From Chromatiaceae bacterium (GTDB lineage Bacteria; Pseudomonadota; Gammaproteobacteria; Chromatiales; Chromatiaceae): a stretch of 64,000 nt of DNA. Below, piece after piece: positions 54,313 to 62,830 of the stretch (position 1 is its first letter; each line of letters begins with the position of its first letter). The notes under the pieces are model-generated. The model was not told the DNA's origin. It saw nothing but the letters and a program-made list of their open reading frames with translations, and made no database searches. The position numbers were made by a program, and so were the translations under genes. The DNA is taken from NCBI GenBank assembly GCA_016714645.1, contig JADKCI010000005.1, forward strand, positions 310,001-374,000. Reading direction: 5' to 3'.

Positions 54313-54530
54313 CTAGGGAGGGGCCGATCGGAGGGAGCGAGGGGCCGTAACGACGGCCTCGCCAGGGAAGGCATCCCCAGGAAGGGGCTCACCACGGATG
54401 ACCCGCCGGAGGGTGAGCGCCCCTACGCCGATGCGCTCGGCCAGCATCTCGCGCGACCAGCCTTTGCGGAGGCGGCCTTCCTCGATCAGGCTACCCAGGA
54501 GCTGGCTTATATGACATAGGACCGCAGGGG
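54313..54530 (-). pseudogene. XRE-type helix-turn-helix remnant
   Basis: On the minus strand, in a frame different from the decarboxylase upstream, about 66 codons read LLGSLIEEGRLRKGWSREM, LAERIGVGALTLRRVIRGEP and a short tail ending in TAG at 54313. The pattern matches the helix-turn-helix of XRE/HipB-type repressors, which in full proteins begins with a similar LGxxIrxxRlrrgwS helix. No ATG, GTG or TTG start lies in frame before the domain; the only ATG is in the middle of the recognition unit. So it looks like a decayed or start-less fragment at the 3' end of the decarboxylase gene. Confidence 0.45.
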
Positions 54531-55637
54531 CTCGATGCCATTGAAGGCGATAGAGGCATAGGTGGTGGTATAGGCCCCGGTGCCCTCGATCAGGACCTCG
54601 TCCCCGGGGACCAGCGAGACGGGCAACGCATAGGGCGTCTTTTCGTACAGGATATCCGCCGAGTCGCAGGTGGGGCCGGCCAGGATGCAGGGGGTAGTCG
54701 GATCACCATCGCGGGCGGTATGGATGGGGTAACGGATCGCCTCGTCCAGGGTCTCGATCAAACCACCAAACTTGCCGATATCGAGAAAGACCCAGCGCAG
54801 GGGGTCATCCTCCGCCTTGCGCGACACCAGGACGACCTCGGCCTTGATGAGGCCCGCATCGCCGACCAGGCCGCGGCCCGGCTCGATGATGGTTTCCGGG
54901 AACTCATCGCCGAAATGACGCCAGAGGGCCTGGTTGATGGCGCGGCCATAAGTCTCCAGGGCGGGTATGGCCGTCAGGTAGTGCGCCGGAAAGCCACCGC
55001 CGAGATTGACCATGCGGGGCCGGATGCCGTGGTTGCCCAACTCGTGGAAAATGGTGGCGACCGCCGCCAGGGGCATGTCCCAGGCGTCCGGATTGGGCTG
55101 CTGGGAGCCGACATGAAAGGAGATGCCATAGGCATCGAGGCCCAGGCGATCGGCCTCGATGAGCACCCCCACGGCAAGATTCGGGGCACAGCCAAATTTG
55201 CGGGACAGAGGCCATTCGGCGCCGACGCACTCCGAAAGAATCCGGCAAAAGACCCGCGCCCCCGGGGCGGCGCGGGCGATCTTCTCCACCTCCTCCCGGC
55301 AGTCAACGGCAAAGAGGCGGATACCCCGGGCATGGGCCGCGGCAATATCCGCCTCCTTCTTGATGGTGTTGCCATAGGAGATGCGCTCCGGGGTGGCCCC
55401 GGCGGCCAGGGCCATGTCAATCTCGGGGACGCTGGCGCAGTCGAAACAGGAGCCCAGCTTGACCAGCAGTTCCAGGAGTTCCGGCGCCGGGTTGGCCTTG
55501 ATGGCATAAAAGAGACGGCTGTCAGGCAAGACGCGGGCGAAGGCATGATATTTCACCCGTACAGACTCCCGATCAAGGATGAGGCAGGGGCTGGGTGGGT
55601 GCTGGTCGAGAAGGAATTGGCGGATGCGGTTGAGCAT
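54507..55637 (-). CDS. PLP-dependent decarboxylase, ornithine/lysine type (fold type III)
   Basis: 376 residues from the ATG at 55637 (MLNRIRQFLLDQHPPSP); the frame is open 32 codons further but without family character. Alanine-racemase-fold decarboxylase: RLFYAIKANPAPELLELLV (PLP lysine), FDCASVPEIDMAL, ERISYGNTIKKEADI, YGISFHVGSQ, MVNLGGGFPAHY, IEPGRGLVGDAG (phosphate loop) and GPTCDSADILYE (catalytic cysteine). This matches the eukaryote-like ornithine or lysine/ornithine decarboxylases used for putrescine or cadaverine synthesis. Diaminopimelate decarboxylase is less likely given the length and CDSADIL motif. Cytoplasmic dimer. Confidence 0.9.
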   Translation of the reverse strand: MLNRIRQFLLDQHPPSPCLILDRESVRVKYHAFARVLPDSRLFYAIKANPAPELLELLVKLGSCFDCASVPEIDMALAAGATPERISYGNTIKKEADIAAAHARGIRLFAVDCREEVEKIARAAPGARVFCRILSECVGAEWPLSRKFGCAPNLAVGVLIEADRLGLDAYGISFHVGSQQPNPDAWDMPLAAVATIFHELGNHGIRPRMVNLGGGFPAHYLTAIPALETYGRAINQALWRHFGDEFPETIIEPGRGLVGDAGLIKAEVVLVSRKAEDDPLRWVFLDIGKFGGLIETLDEAIRYPIHTARDGDPTTPCILAGPTCDSADILYEKTPYALPVSLVPGDEVLIEGTGAYTTTYASIAFNGIEPLRSYVI

Positions 55638-55897
55638 GGGTAAATAACGGGTCGCGGCGTGAATACGGCCGTATAGCGTACTAGGCCATCCGCCGCTTCG
55701 CCAATCGCGCGAAGAGGTCCTTGGCTGCCGCAATCCGCCTGATCGCTAGCGCCGACCTGCCCCGGGACCGACGAGGCACGAAATTATGTATGGCGCCCAC
55801 GAAACTTAACTCAAAATTGCTTAATATGTAGGATTGGCAAGTTGCTCCAGTTGCAACCTTTTTGACCAACCAATACCAACAACAAGGAGAGAGTGAG

Positions 55898-56266
55898 ATG
55901 CGCAATTTATTTGTCCTGGCCCTGATGGGCTGGGTTTTGATGGGCTGCCAAGCCATGCCGAACGACCCCTACCCACCCTCCTACTACCCTCCCCCGACGG
56001 ACACCGTCGTCCCGGGATGGTGGGCCTATGAGGCGGGAGAGAAATATCGGCTGCAGGGTAAGTGCAAGGAAAGTCTTGCAATGTATCGAGAGGCGCTGTC
56101 CTTGAACCCCGGGCTGCTGGAGGCCAGTGAGGGCCTGCGCCGTGCCCAGCGGGATATCTGTCGCGGTAGCAGCAGTAGTAGTAGTGGAGGCAAACGTCCA
56201 CCACCGGTTGAAAGGCCTACGGAGTTCATGGGTGGCGGCCGCGCCCTGAGGCCAGGAGAGTGGTAA
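55898..56266 (+). CDS. Small lipoprotein with a TPR-like helix pair
   Basis: 122 residues from the ATG at 55898, with AAGGAGAG upstream. The lipoprotein signal MRNLFVLALMGWVLMGC puts the lipidated Cys at residue 17. A proline/tyrosine-rich stretch (PYPPSYYPPPTD) leads to one TPR-like unit (GEKYRLQGKCKESLAMYREA, LSLNPGLLEASEGLRRAQR). A serine run and a basic proline-rich tail end the protein. Family not named; the layout suggests a periplasmic docking protein. A TTG 12 codons upstream keeps the frame open but is not needed. Hairpin-rich sequence follows before the next gene. Confidence 0.7.
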   Translation: MRNLFVLALMGWVLMGCQAMPNDPYPPSYYPPPTDTVVPGWWAYEAGEKYRLQGKCKESLAMYREALSLNPGLLEASEGLRRAQRDICRGSSSSSSGGKRPPPVERPTEFMGGGRALRPGEW

Positions 56267-56282
56267 ATCCTGGCTGACTGAC

Positions 56283-56346
56283 TGCCCCCTCGGCTTGAAG
56301 ACGGGGGGCACCCCACCCACATCCTCCCGACGGTCCACTCGGGAGG
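56283..56346 (+). promoter_or_regulatory. Two hairpins before the MBL-fold gene, the second covering its ribosome site
   Basis: GCCCCC/GGGGGC (about 56284-56309) is followed by CCTCCCGA-cggtccac-TCGGGAGG (56323-56346). The right arm of the second hairpin contains the GGGAGG ribosome-binding site of the gene starting at 56355. The stem is 8 perfect pairs with an 8-base loop and no T-run. Folding would hide the site, so translational control or mRNA stabilisation is inferred. Confidence 0.5.
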
Positions 56347-56354
56347 AAACCTCA

Positions 56355-57203
56355 ATGATATCGAATAAAATCAAGCTTGGCCGCGCGGCGGCCAGCCTGC
56401 TCGCCGCTTGCCTGCTCGTGCCCCTGACGCTTTCGACCCCGGCGGTCGCGGATGAGGGCCAGGTCGTCGTGCAGTGGTTGGGTCAATCCGCCTTCAAGAT
56501 CACCAGCGTGACGGGCAAAGTGATCATGATCGACCCCTTTCTCACCAAGAATCCTAAAACCCCGCCCGAGAATAAGGATCTCGCCGCCCTCGGCAAGGTC
56601 GATCTGGTCCTGGTCACCCACGGCCATGGCGACCATGTGGGCGACGGACCGGCAATTGCCAAACAGCACCAGGTCCCTCTCTACGGACCGGCCGGCCTGA
56701 ACGACAGCCTGGTGGCGCTGGGCGAGCTACCTCGGGAACTCGCCCCCCGTTTCAACAAGGGCGGCACCATCCAGCCCCTGGGCGAGGGTATCCGCATCAC
56801 TATGACCCGCGCCGAGCACAGTTCGGAGTACCGCTGGAACAATCCCGAGACCCAGCACGAGGAAATCCACGTGGGCGGCGAGCCGGCCGGCTTCATCATT
56901 GAGCTGGAAAACGGCTTCAAGATCTATCACATGGGTGATACGGGGCTGTTTAGCGATCTCAGCTTCATTGCCAGCTACTACCGCCCGGATCTGGTGTTGA
57001 TCCCCATTGGTGGGCACTTCACCATGGACCCGAAGGATGCGGCCTACGCGACCCGCGAGTTCCTCAAGCCACGCTACGCGATTCCCATCCATTACGGCAC
57101 CAACCCTCAGCTCAAGGGCACCCCCGCGGAGTACCGGCAGGCGCTGGGGGAGACCCCCACGCAGGTGCTAAGCCTCAACCCCGGGGAAAGCGCACGCTTC
57201 TGA
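56355..57203 (+). CDS. Periplasmic metallo-beta-lactamase-fold hydrolase (UlaG/YtkL-like)
   Basis: 282 residues from the ATG at 56355, preceded by GGGAGGAAA. A signal peptide (ASLLAACLLVPLTLSTPAVA) exports it, which is unusual because most UlaG-type hydrolases are cytoplasmic. Metal ligands: VTHGHGDHVGDGPAI, RAEHSSEY, YHMGDTGLFSD and PIHYGTNPQL. The opening VQWLGQSAFKI and MIDPFLTKNP are typical of the UPF0173/L-ascorbate-lactonase-like group. Probably binds one or two zinc or manganese ions and cleaves an unknown ester, lactone or phosphoester. The upstream hairpins may control its translation. Confidence 0.87.
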   Translation: MISNKIKLGRAAASLLAACLLVPLTLSTPAVADEGQVVVQWLGQSAFKITSVTGKVIMIDPFLTKNPKTPPENKDLAALGKVDLVLVTHGHGDHVGDGPAIAKQHQVPLYGPAGLNDSLVALGELPRELAPRFNKGGTIQPLGEGIRITMTRAEHSSEYRWNNPETQHEEIHVGGEPAGFIIELENGFKIYHMGDTGLFSDLSFIASYYRPDLVLIPIGGHFTMDPKDAAYATREFLKPRYAIPIHYGTNPQLKGTPAEYRQALGETPTQVLSLNPGESARF

Positions 57204-57395
57204 TTAGACCCCTGCCCAGGCCCGGGGCGACCTATCTGCCTCAGCCAGGGATTGCCAGGGTTGGCGGCTCGGGGGGTTGGGGGAAGTCCCCGGGATATTC
57301 GAACCGATGGAGGAGCGAACCTGATCCCATCTCCGCACTTGATGCGGAGATATTCGGGGGTTATCTCCGCAACCGCAAGCCAGATCAGGGCTCCG

Positions 57396-57788
57396 TCACT
57401 TTTCCCCGGCGGACCTGGGGGCCGGAATGAACTCCAGGGCATTGGCATCCGGGTCCCGGCAAAAGAGGGCGGCGCGGCCCGAGCGGCTGCGGCTGTAGGG
57501 AATGCCGGCCCGCTCCAGACGCCCGGCCAGTCCGTCGAGGTCCTGGACGTGCAGGGCGAGGTGCCGGTCCCGGCCGCCATGGTCCGGGCGGCCCGTCACC
57601 GAGTCCGGGTTGGGGAGTTCCAGCAAATGAATCTGTTGTGTGCCGACGCGGAGCCAGGCACCGGGAAAGCCCAGGTCCGGGCGCTCGGCGATGATGGCCA
57701 GGCCGAGCAGATCCCGGTAGAAGGCCAGGGCCCGCGCCGTGTCGGCGACAAGGAGGCTGGCGTGGTGAATCCCCATGATTTCCGACAT
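57396..57788 (-). CDS. VOC superfamily (glyoxalase/bleomycin-resistance-like) protein
   Basis: 130 residues from the ATG at 57788 (MSEIMGIHH; an ATG four codons later is an alternative). Paired beta-alpha-beta-beta-beta modules: GIHHASLLVADTARALAFYR (first metal His), GAWLRVGTQQIHLLELPNPD (Glu), RHLALHVQDLDGLAGRLE (second His) and FCRDPDANALEFIPA (second Glu). All four typical metal ligands seem present, so an enzyme is possible; the reaction (lyase, dioxygenase or isomerase) cannot be told. Divergent from dapC with a 99-base shared promoter gap. Confidence 0.88.
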   Translation of the reverse strand: MSEIMGIHHASLLVADTARALAFYRDLLGLAIIAERPDLGFPGAWLRVGTQQIHLLELPNPDSVTGRPDHGGRDRHLALHVQDLDGLAGRLERAGIPYSRSRSGRAALFCRDPDANALEFIPAPRSAGEK

Positions 57789-57887
57789 TGGCCTGAGTCT
57801 CCGGCTGGTGTTTGATCCGTAATCCGCCCCTGATTGGCTGATATACTAATTGACTTTCGATCCTAGGCGACAATCCCGGCAACCCGC

Positions 57888-59084
57888 ATGAATCCCGATC
57901 TGGCCCGGCTCCAACCCTACCCCTTCGAAAAGCTCGCCGCCCTCAAGGCGGGCATCGAGCCCCCGGTAGAGCTAGGCCACATCGCCCTGTCCATCGGCGA
58001 GCCCAAGCACCCGACGCCGAAATTCATCGTCGAGACCCTGATCGCCCATCTGCACCTGCTGTCCGCCTATCCCACCACCCGGGGTTTGCCGGCCCTGCGC
58101 CAGACTATCGCCGACTGGCTGACCCGCCGTTTCCAGTTGCCGGCGGGCGGTCTGGACCCCGAGCGCCAGATCCTGCCCCTGAACGGCACCCGCGAAGGGC
58201 TGTTCGCCTTCGCCCAGGCCCTGGTGGACCGGACGCGCCAGCCCCTGGTGCTGATGCCCAACCCCTTTTATCAGATCTACGAGGGCGCCGCCCTGCTGGC
58301 CGGGGCGGAACCCCACTTCCTCCCCTGCCTGGCCGAGAACAGTTTCATCCCGGACTTCGCGGCCGTGGACGCGGATACCTGGCGACGGTGCCAGATCCTC
58401 TATCTCTGTTCCCCGGGCAACCCCACAGGCGCCGTCATCCCCCTGGCGACTCTGCAACGGCTGATTCAATTGGCCGAGGAATTCGATTTCCTGATCGCCG
58501 CCGATGAGTGTTACTCGGAACTCTATGGTGACGAGGAACGGCCGCCGATCGGCCTGCTCCAGGCGGCGGCCGCCCTGGGCCAGCTTGATTACCGGCGTTG
58601 CCTGGTCTTTCACAGCCTGTCCAAGCGCTCCAACGTCCCGGGCCTGAGGTCCGGCTTTATCGCCGGCGACGCCGAGGTGATCGAGCGCTTCTTCCAGTAC
58701 CGCACCTACCACGGCTGCGCCATGCCAGTGCAGCATCAGCACGCCAGTCTCGCCGCCTGGGGCGACGAAGGCCATGTGGTCGCCAACCGGGCCCTCTACC
58801 GCGCCAAATTCGATGCGGTCCTGGCGATCCTGGGTGACATTTTGGAAGTCACACGGCCGGAGGCGGGTTTCTATCTCTGGCCCGTCACGCCCATCCCGGA
58901 CCCGGCTTTCGCCCGGGGACTCTTCGCCGCCGCCAACGTCACCCTCCTGCCGGGGTCCTATCTCTCGCGGGAGGTTGCCGGCCAGAATCCCGGGACCCAT
59001 CGCGCCCGCCTGGCCCTGGTGGCGCCTCTCGACGAATGCGTCGAGGCCGCCTGGCGCATCCGCCGCTTTGTCGAATCCCTGTGA
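57888..59084 (+). CDS. dapC: Succinyldiaminopimelate transaminase
   Basis: Transfers an amino group from glutamate to N-succinyl-2-amino-6-ketopimelate in lysine and peptidoglycan precursor synthesis. 398 residues, fold type I aminotransferase: IALSIGEPKHPTP, YPTTRGLPALRQTIADWL, LNGTREGLFAFAQAL, LCSPGNPTGAVIPL, AADECYSELYGD, and the PLP lysine in FHSLSKRSNVPGLRSGF. The C-terminus has LLPGSYLSRE. First gene of the dapC-dapD-arsC-like-dapE run; the gap to dapD is 43 bases. Confidence 0.93.
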   Translation: MNPDLARLQPYPFEKLAALKAGIEPPVELGHIALSIGEPKHPTPKFIVETLIAHLHLLSAYPTTRGLPALRQTIADWLTRRFQLPAGGLDPERQILPLNGTREGLFAFAQALVDRTRQPLVLMPNPFYQIYEGAALLAGAEPHFLPCLAENSFIPDFAAVDADTWRRCQILYLCSPGNPTGAVIPLATLQRLIQLAEEFDFLIAADECYSELYGDEERPPIGLLQAAAALGQLDYRRCLVFHSLSKRSNVPGLRSGFIAGDAEVIERFFQYRTYHGCAMPVQHQHASLAAWGDEGHVVANRALYRAKFDAVLAILGDILEVTRPEAGFYLWPVTPIPDPAFARGLFAAANVTLLPGSYLSREVAGQNPGTHRARLALVAPLDECVEAAWRIRRFVESL

Positions 59085-59127
59085 AACCCCTTGCACCCCG
59101 CTAATCCCACCCTTTTGGAGTATGCCC

Positions 59128-59949
59128 ATGAGCGATAACCGCCAAACCATCGAAGAGGCCTTTGAGCACCGTGCCGAGATCACCCCACGGAGCGTCGAGA
59201 CCCTGGTTCGGGACGCGGTCCAGGACACCATCGACCGCCTCGACCGGGGGGAGATCCGGGTGGCGGAGAAATGCGACGGCGTCTGGATGGTGAACGACTG
59301 GATCAAGAAGGCGGTGCTACTCTCCTTCCGCATCGAGGACAACGCCTTCATGAAGGGCGGTTTCACCAACTATTACGACAAGGTGCCCTCCAAGTTTCAG
59401 GACTTCAACAGCCGTGACTTCCGCGACGCCGGCGTGCGGGTGGTGCCCCCGGCCACGGCGCGCCGCGGCGCCTACATAGCTCCCGGCTGTGTCCTCATGC
59501 CCTCCTATGTCAACATCGGCGCCTATGTCGATTCCGGCGCCATGGTCGATACCTGGGCCACCGTCGGTTCCTGCGCCCAGATCGGCAAGAACGTGCATCT
59601 GTCTGGCGGCGTCGGTATCGGCGGCGTCCTGGAGCCAGTCCAGGCCGCGCCCACCATCATCGAGGATAACTGCTTCATCGGCGCCCGCTCCGAGGTCGTC
59701 GAGGGGGTCATCGTCGAGGAAGGCGCCGTCATCTCCATGGGCGTTTATATCGGCGCCAGCACCAAGATCTATCATCGCGAGACCGGCGAAATCCTCTACG
59801 GCCGCGTCCCCGCCGGTGCCGTCGTCGTCCCCGGCAACCTGCCCGCCAAGGACGGGAGTCACAGCCTCTACTGCGCGGTCATCATCAAGCAGGTGGACGC
59901 GCGCACCCGGGGCAAGGTGGGCATCAACGAATTGCTGCGGGATATCTAG
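59128..59949 (+). CDS. dapD: 2,3,4,5-tetrahydropyridine-2,6-dicarboxylate N-succinyltransferase
   Basis: First committed step of the succinylase lysine pathway, using succinyl-CoA. 273 residues from the ATG at 59128; an ATG two codons earlier leaves GGAG only 2 bases away, so the later start fits better. Trimeric left-handed beta-helix enzyme: WMVNDWIKKAVLLSFR, GVRVVPPATARRGAYIAPG, VNIGAYVDSGAMVDTWATVG, SCAQIGKNVHLSGGVGIGGV, and IGARSEVVEGVIVEEGAVIS, with hexapeptide repeats throughout. Also open in the same frame upstream through the end of dapC, but that is not part of it. Confidence 0.97.
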   Translation: MSDNRQTIEEAFEHRAEITPRSVETLVRDAVQDTIDRLDRGEIRVAEKCDGVWMVNDWIKKAVLLSFRIEDNAFMKGGFTNYYDKVPSKFQDFNSRDFRDAGVRVVPPATARRGAYIAPGCVLMPSYVNIGAYVDSGAMVDTWATVGSCAQIGKNVHLSGGVGIGGVLEPVQAAPTIIEDNCFIGARSEVVEGVIVEEGAVISMGVYIGASTKIYHRETGEILYGRVPAGAVVVPGNLPAKDGSHSLYCAVIIKQVDARTRGKVGINELLRDI

Positions 59950-59957
59950 GGACGGCC

Positions 59958-60305
59958 ATGATCAGACTCTTCGGCATCCCCAACTGCGACACCATGAAGA
60001 AGGCACGGCACTGGCTCGAGGAGCGGGGCATCGCCTATGACTTCCACGACTATAAAAAGCAGGGTCTGGACGAGGCCCAACTCCGGGCCTGGGTCGGCGA
60101 GCTGGGTTGGGAGAAGCTGATCAACCGTCAGGGCCTGATGTGGCGCAAGCTGCCGGTCGAGATCCGGGAAGGCTTGGACGAGGCAGGCGCCATCCGCGTC
60201 ATGCTCGCCACGCCGTCTATCATTCGCCGGCCCCTGCTCGACACGGGCCAGGCCCGCTATCTGGGTTTCTCCGAGGCCGCCTACGCCGAGATTTTCCCCT
60301 CATGA
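59958..60305 (+). CDS. yffB: ArsC/Spx-family reductase-like protein (YffB)
   Basis: 115 residues, thioredoxin-like ArsC family: IRLFGIPNCDTMKKARHWLE with a single active-site Cys (PNCDT), DFHDYKKQGLDEAQLRAWV, and MLATPSIIRRPLLD. Most like YffB, which often sits beside dapE and is thought to be a glutathione-linked reductase. The lone cysteine and the RRPLLD loop fit that. It lies 8 bases after dapD, and its stop overlaps the dapE ATG (ATGA). Confidence 0.9.
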   Translation: MIRLFGIPNCDTMKKARHWLEERGIAYDFHDYKKQGLDEAQLRAWVGELGWEKLINRQGLMWRKLPVEIREGLDEAGAIRVMLATPSIIRRPLLDTGQARYLGFSEAAYAEIFPS

Positions 60306-61429
60306 CAGCCACGCTCGCCCTGGCCCAGGAACTCCTGCGCCGTCCCTCCGTCACCCCCGAGGACGGGGGCTGCCAGGATCTGGTCGCCCGGCGCTTGGCC
60401 GCCCACGGCTTTCGCATCGAGCCCATGCCCTTTAACGGGGTGACCAATCTCTGGGCGCGCCGGGGCGACCAGGCCCCCCTCTTCTGCTTCGCCGGTCACA
60501 CCGACGTGGTTCCGCCCGGACCCCTGGAAGACTGGGACTCGGACCCCTTTCAGCCCGAGATCCGTAACGGCCTCCTCTATGGCCGCGGCGCCTGTGACAT
60601 GAAGGGCGAGATCGCGGCCATGGTGACTGCGGCCGAGGACTTTGTCCGCGCCCATCCGGACCATCCCGGCTCCATCGCCTTTCTCATCACCAGCGACGAG
60701 GAAGGTCCGTCCGTCGATGGCACCGCGCGGGTGGTCGAGACCCTGGAGGCCCGGGGGGAAAAGATCGACTGGTGTCTGGTGGGCGAACCCTCCAGTCACG
60801 AACGCCTCGGCGACACCCTGAAGAATGGCCGCCGGGGCAGCCTCAGCGGCTTTCTGAAGGTCATCGGCAAGCAGGGCCATGTGGCCTACCCCCACCGCGC
60901 CCTCAACCCCTTGCACGCCCTGGCCCCCTGCCTGGTGGCATTGGTGGACGAGGAATGGGACCAGGGCAACGCCTTTTTTCCGCCCACCACCTTCCAGATC
61001 TCCAACCTCAACACGGGCACCGGGGCCGAGAACGTGATCCCCGGTACCCTCACCGCCCAGTTCAACCTGCGCTTTTCCACGGAACTGGATGCCGACACCA
61101 TCCAGCGCCGGGTCGCCGCCATCCTGGACAGGGGCGGACTCGACTATGAACTCACCTGGCGCCTGTCTGGCAATCCCTTCCTGACGCCCACCGGCGACCT
61201 GGTCGAGGCCGCATCGGTGGCGGTGGAGGAGATGATGGGCTATCGGCCGGAACCCTCCACCGCCGGGGGCACCTCCGACGGCCGCTTCATCGCCCCCACC
61301 GGGGCCCAGGTGCTGGAACTCGGCGCGATCAATGCCAGCATCCATCAGGTCAATGAGTCTATTGGCCTTGAGGAGTTGGATCAGCTCTCCGGAATTTATC
61401 GGCGGATTCTCGAAAGGCTACTGTTGTGA
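60302..61429 (+). CDS. dapE: Succinyl-diaminopimelate desuccinylase
   Basis: Hydrolyses N-succinyl-LL-diaminopimelate to LL-diaminopimelate and succinate. 375 residues from the ATG at 60302. M20 dizinc peptidase family: FAGHTDVVPPGPLEDW, YGRGACDMKGEIAAM, ITSDEEGPSVDGT (catalytic Glu), the dimerisation insert with HVAYPHRALNPLHAL, and late STAGGTSDGRFIAPTGAQVL. Coupled to yffB upstream; its stop overlaps a GTG of the srkA frame. The frame is open upstream of the ATG inside yffB, but the family starts here. Confidence 0.97.
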   Translation: MTATLALAQELLRRPSVTPEDGGCQDLVARRLAAHGFRIEPMPFNGVTNLWARRGDQAPLFCFAGHTDVVPPGPLEDWDSDPFQPEIRNGLLYGRGACDMKGEIAAMVTAAEDFVRAHPDHPGSIAFLITSDEEGPSVDGTARVVETLEARGEKIDWCLVGEPSSHERLGDTLKNGRRGSLSGFLKVIGKQGHVAYPHRALNPLHALAPCLVALVDEEWDQGNAFFPPTTFQISNLNTGTGAENVIPGTLTAQFNLRFSTELDADTIQRRVAAILDRGGLDYELTWRLSGNPFLTPTGDLVEAASVAVEEMMGYRPEPSTAGGTSDGRFIAPTGAQVLELGAINASIHQVNESIGLEELDQLSGIYRRILERLLL

Positions 61430-61446
61430 AAGCGGAGACAACCGCG

Positions 61447-62433
61447 ATGGCATCCGACGCCAGGCCCTACGCCGATCTGAGCCCGGACCGCATCCTGGAC
61501 GCGATCGAATCCCTGGGACTGGTCACCGATGGCCGGCTGCTGGCCCTCAATAGCTATGAAAATCGGGTCTATCAGGTCGGCATCGAGGAGGGTCCGCCGC
61601 TCATTGCCAAATTCTACCGGCCAGGCCGCTGGACGGACGCGGCCATCCTGGAGGAGCACGCCTTCACCCTGGAACTGGCGGAACGGGAAATCCCGGCGGT
61701 GCCGCCCCTGGCCATCCAGGGGCGGACTCTCCACACTCATGGTGGTTACCGCTTTTCCCTGAGCCCGCGCCGCGGTGGTCGCGCGCCGGAATTGGGGGAC
61801 CCCACGGTATTGGAGTGGATAGGGCGCTTCCTGGGTCGGATTCACGCCCTGGGGGAGGTCGCGCCCTTCCAGGCCCGGCCGACCCTGGACATCGCCAGCT
61901 TTGGGGAAGAGCCGCGGACCTTGCTGCTGGGGCAGGATTGGCTCCCGGCGGAACTGCGCACCGTCTATGAGGGCGTCTCGGCCCATGCCCTGGCCGAGGT
62001 GCGGCGACTCTTCGAGCGCGCGGGCCCCGTCCGCTACCTGCGCCTGCATGGCGATTGCCACGCCGGCAACCTCCTCTGGACCGATGCCGGGCCCCACTTC
62101 GTCGATTTCGACGACAGCCGCATGGGACCCGCGGTACAAGATCTCTGGATGCTGCTGTCCGGAGACAGCCAGGAGATGTCGGTCGGTTTGGGCCATGTTC
62201 TCGCCTGCTATGAGGATTTTCGCGACTTCGATCCACGCGAGCTGCATCTGCTGGAGGCCCTGCGCACCCTGCGCCTCATCCATTACAGCGCCTGGATCGC
62301 CCGCCGCTGGGAGGACCCCGCCTTCCCCTTCGCCTTCCCCTGGTTCAATACCCAGCGTTACTGGGAGGACCGCATCCTGGAATTGCGCGAGCAGATTGCC
62401 GCCATGCAGGAGGGGCCCCTATGGACCTTCTGA
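61447..62433 (+). CDS. srkA: Stress response serine/threonine protein kinase YihE/SrkA
   Basis: 328 residues from the ATG at 61447, which has GGAG 8 bases upstream and matches the start of E. coli SrkA. A GTG at 61426 that overlaps the dapE stop is the alternative. Kinase-like (APH fold): LNSYENRVYQVGIEEG, LIAKFYRPGRWTDAAILEEH, FLGRIHALG, YLRLHGDCHAGNLLW (catalytic Asp), VDFDDSRMGPAVQDLWMLL (metal Asp), and the late YSAWIARRWEDPAFP. Cotranscribed with the dap genes by position. Cytoplasmic. Confidence 0.93.
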   Translation: MASDARPYADLSPDRILDAIESLGLVTDGRLLALNSYENRVYQVGIEEGPPLIAKFYRPGRWTDAAILEEHAFTLELAEREIPAVPPLAIQGRTLHTHGGYRFSLSPRRGGRAPELGDPTVLEWIGRFLGRIHALGEVAPFQARPTLDIASFGEEPRTLLLGQDWLPAELRTVYEGVSAHALAEVRRLFERAGPVRYLRLHGDCHAGNLLWTDAGPHFVDFDDSRMGPAVQDLWMLLSGDSQEMSVGLGHVLACYEDFRDFDPRELHLLEALRTLRLIHYSAWIARRWEDPAFPFAFPWFNTQRYWEDRILELREQIAAMQEGPLWTF

Positions 62434-62816
62434 GCCCCTGGCGCAACCCAAACCCAAGCTCGGGACATCGGGAGCGGGCCGAGACCAGCCGGCGAAATCA
62501 ACGGAGAAATCAGTCATTGCGTCGCTTTTCGAGCCTTGCCTTCCGGTATTGCGTGATGGGCCTGGCCGCCTTGGGCCTATTTCCCTGGCCAGCGCTTGGC
62601 GGTGAACTGCCGGGCCTCGCCAACTTGAATCGTTACGAGCAGCGTGAGGTGTGGGGACTGGTAGCCCTGGTCAACGCGGCCGCCTTCCAGATAAAACGAC
62701 AAGGCGAAATGGCCTTCCCGGCCTTCCGGAAGCCAGGAAGCTGGATGCCCCAGCCGCCGGTAGAGGATCAAGCCTGGCGCCGATCCTTATTATCGACTGT
62801 AAAATTCTCCCCCTAA
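62421..62816 (+). CDS. Truncated Cache-like secreted protein
   Basis: 131 residues whose ATG overlaps the srkA 3' end by 13 bases. A basic N-terminus precedes a hydrophobic segment (YCVMGLAALGLFPWPALGG) that could be a signal peptide. Then come NRYEQREVWGLVALVNAAAF and QGEMAFPAFRKPGSW, the opening of a single-Cache domain (the conserved lvnaAa...G...AFPxFrxxgS pattern). The rest of the domain (usual W...YiFvxd) is missing: about 25 unrelated residues follow to the stop. So the gene looks cut short by deletion, or is a fragment. Confidence 0.5.
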   Translation: MDLLSPWRNPNPSSGHRERAETSRRNQRRNQSLRRFSSLAFRYCVMGLAALGLFPWPALGGELPGLANLNRYEQREVWGLVALVNAAAFQIKRQGEMAFPAFRKPGSWMPQPPVEDQAWRRSLLSTVKFSP

Positions 62817-62830
62817 CCCCAGGAATCTCC

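Noticed and set aside
54507..55637. Diaminopimelate decarboxylase (lysA) as the identity of the PLP decarboxylase
   Set aside because: Length, CDSADIL motif and overall pattern fit the ornithine/lysine decarboxylase branch better, although dap genes lie nearby.
55681..55956. 91-codon minus-strand frame between the decarboxylase and the small lipoprotein gene
   Set aside because: Its 5' part is antisense to the lipoprotein signal peptide, and its basic tail matches nothing recognisable. Treated as chance.
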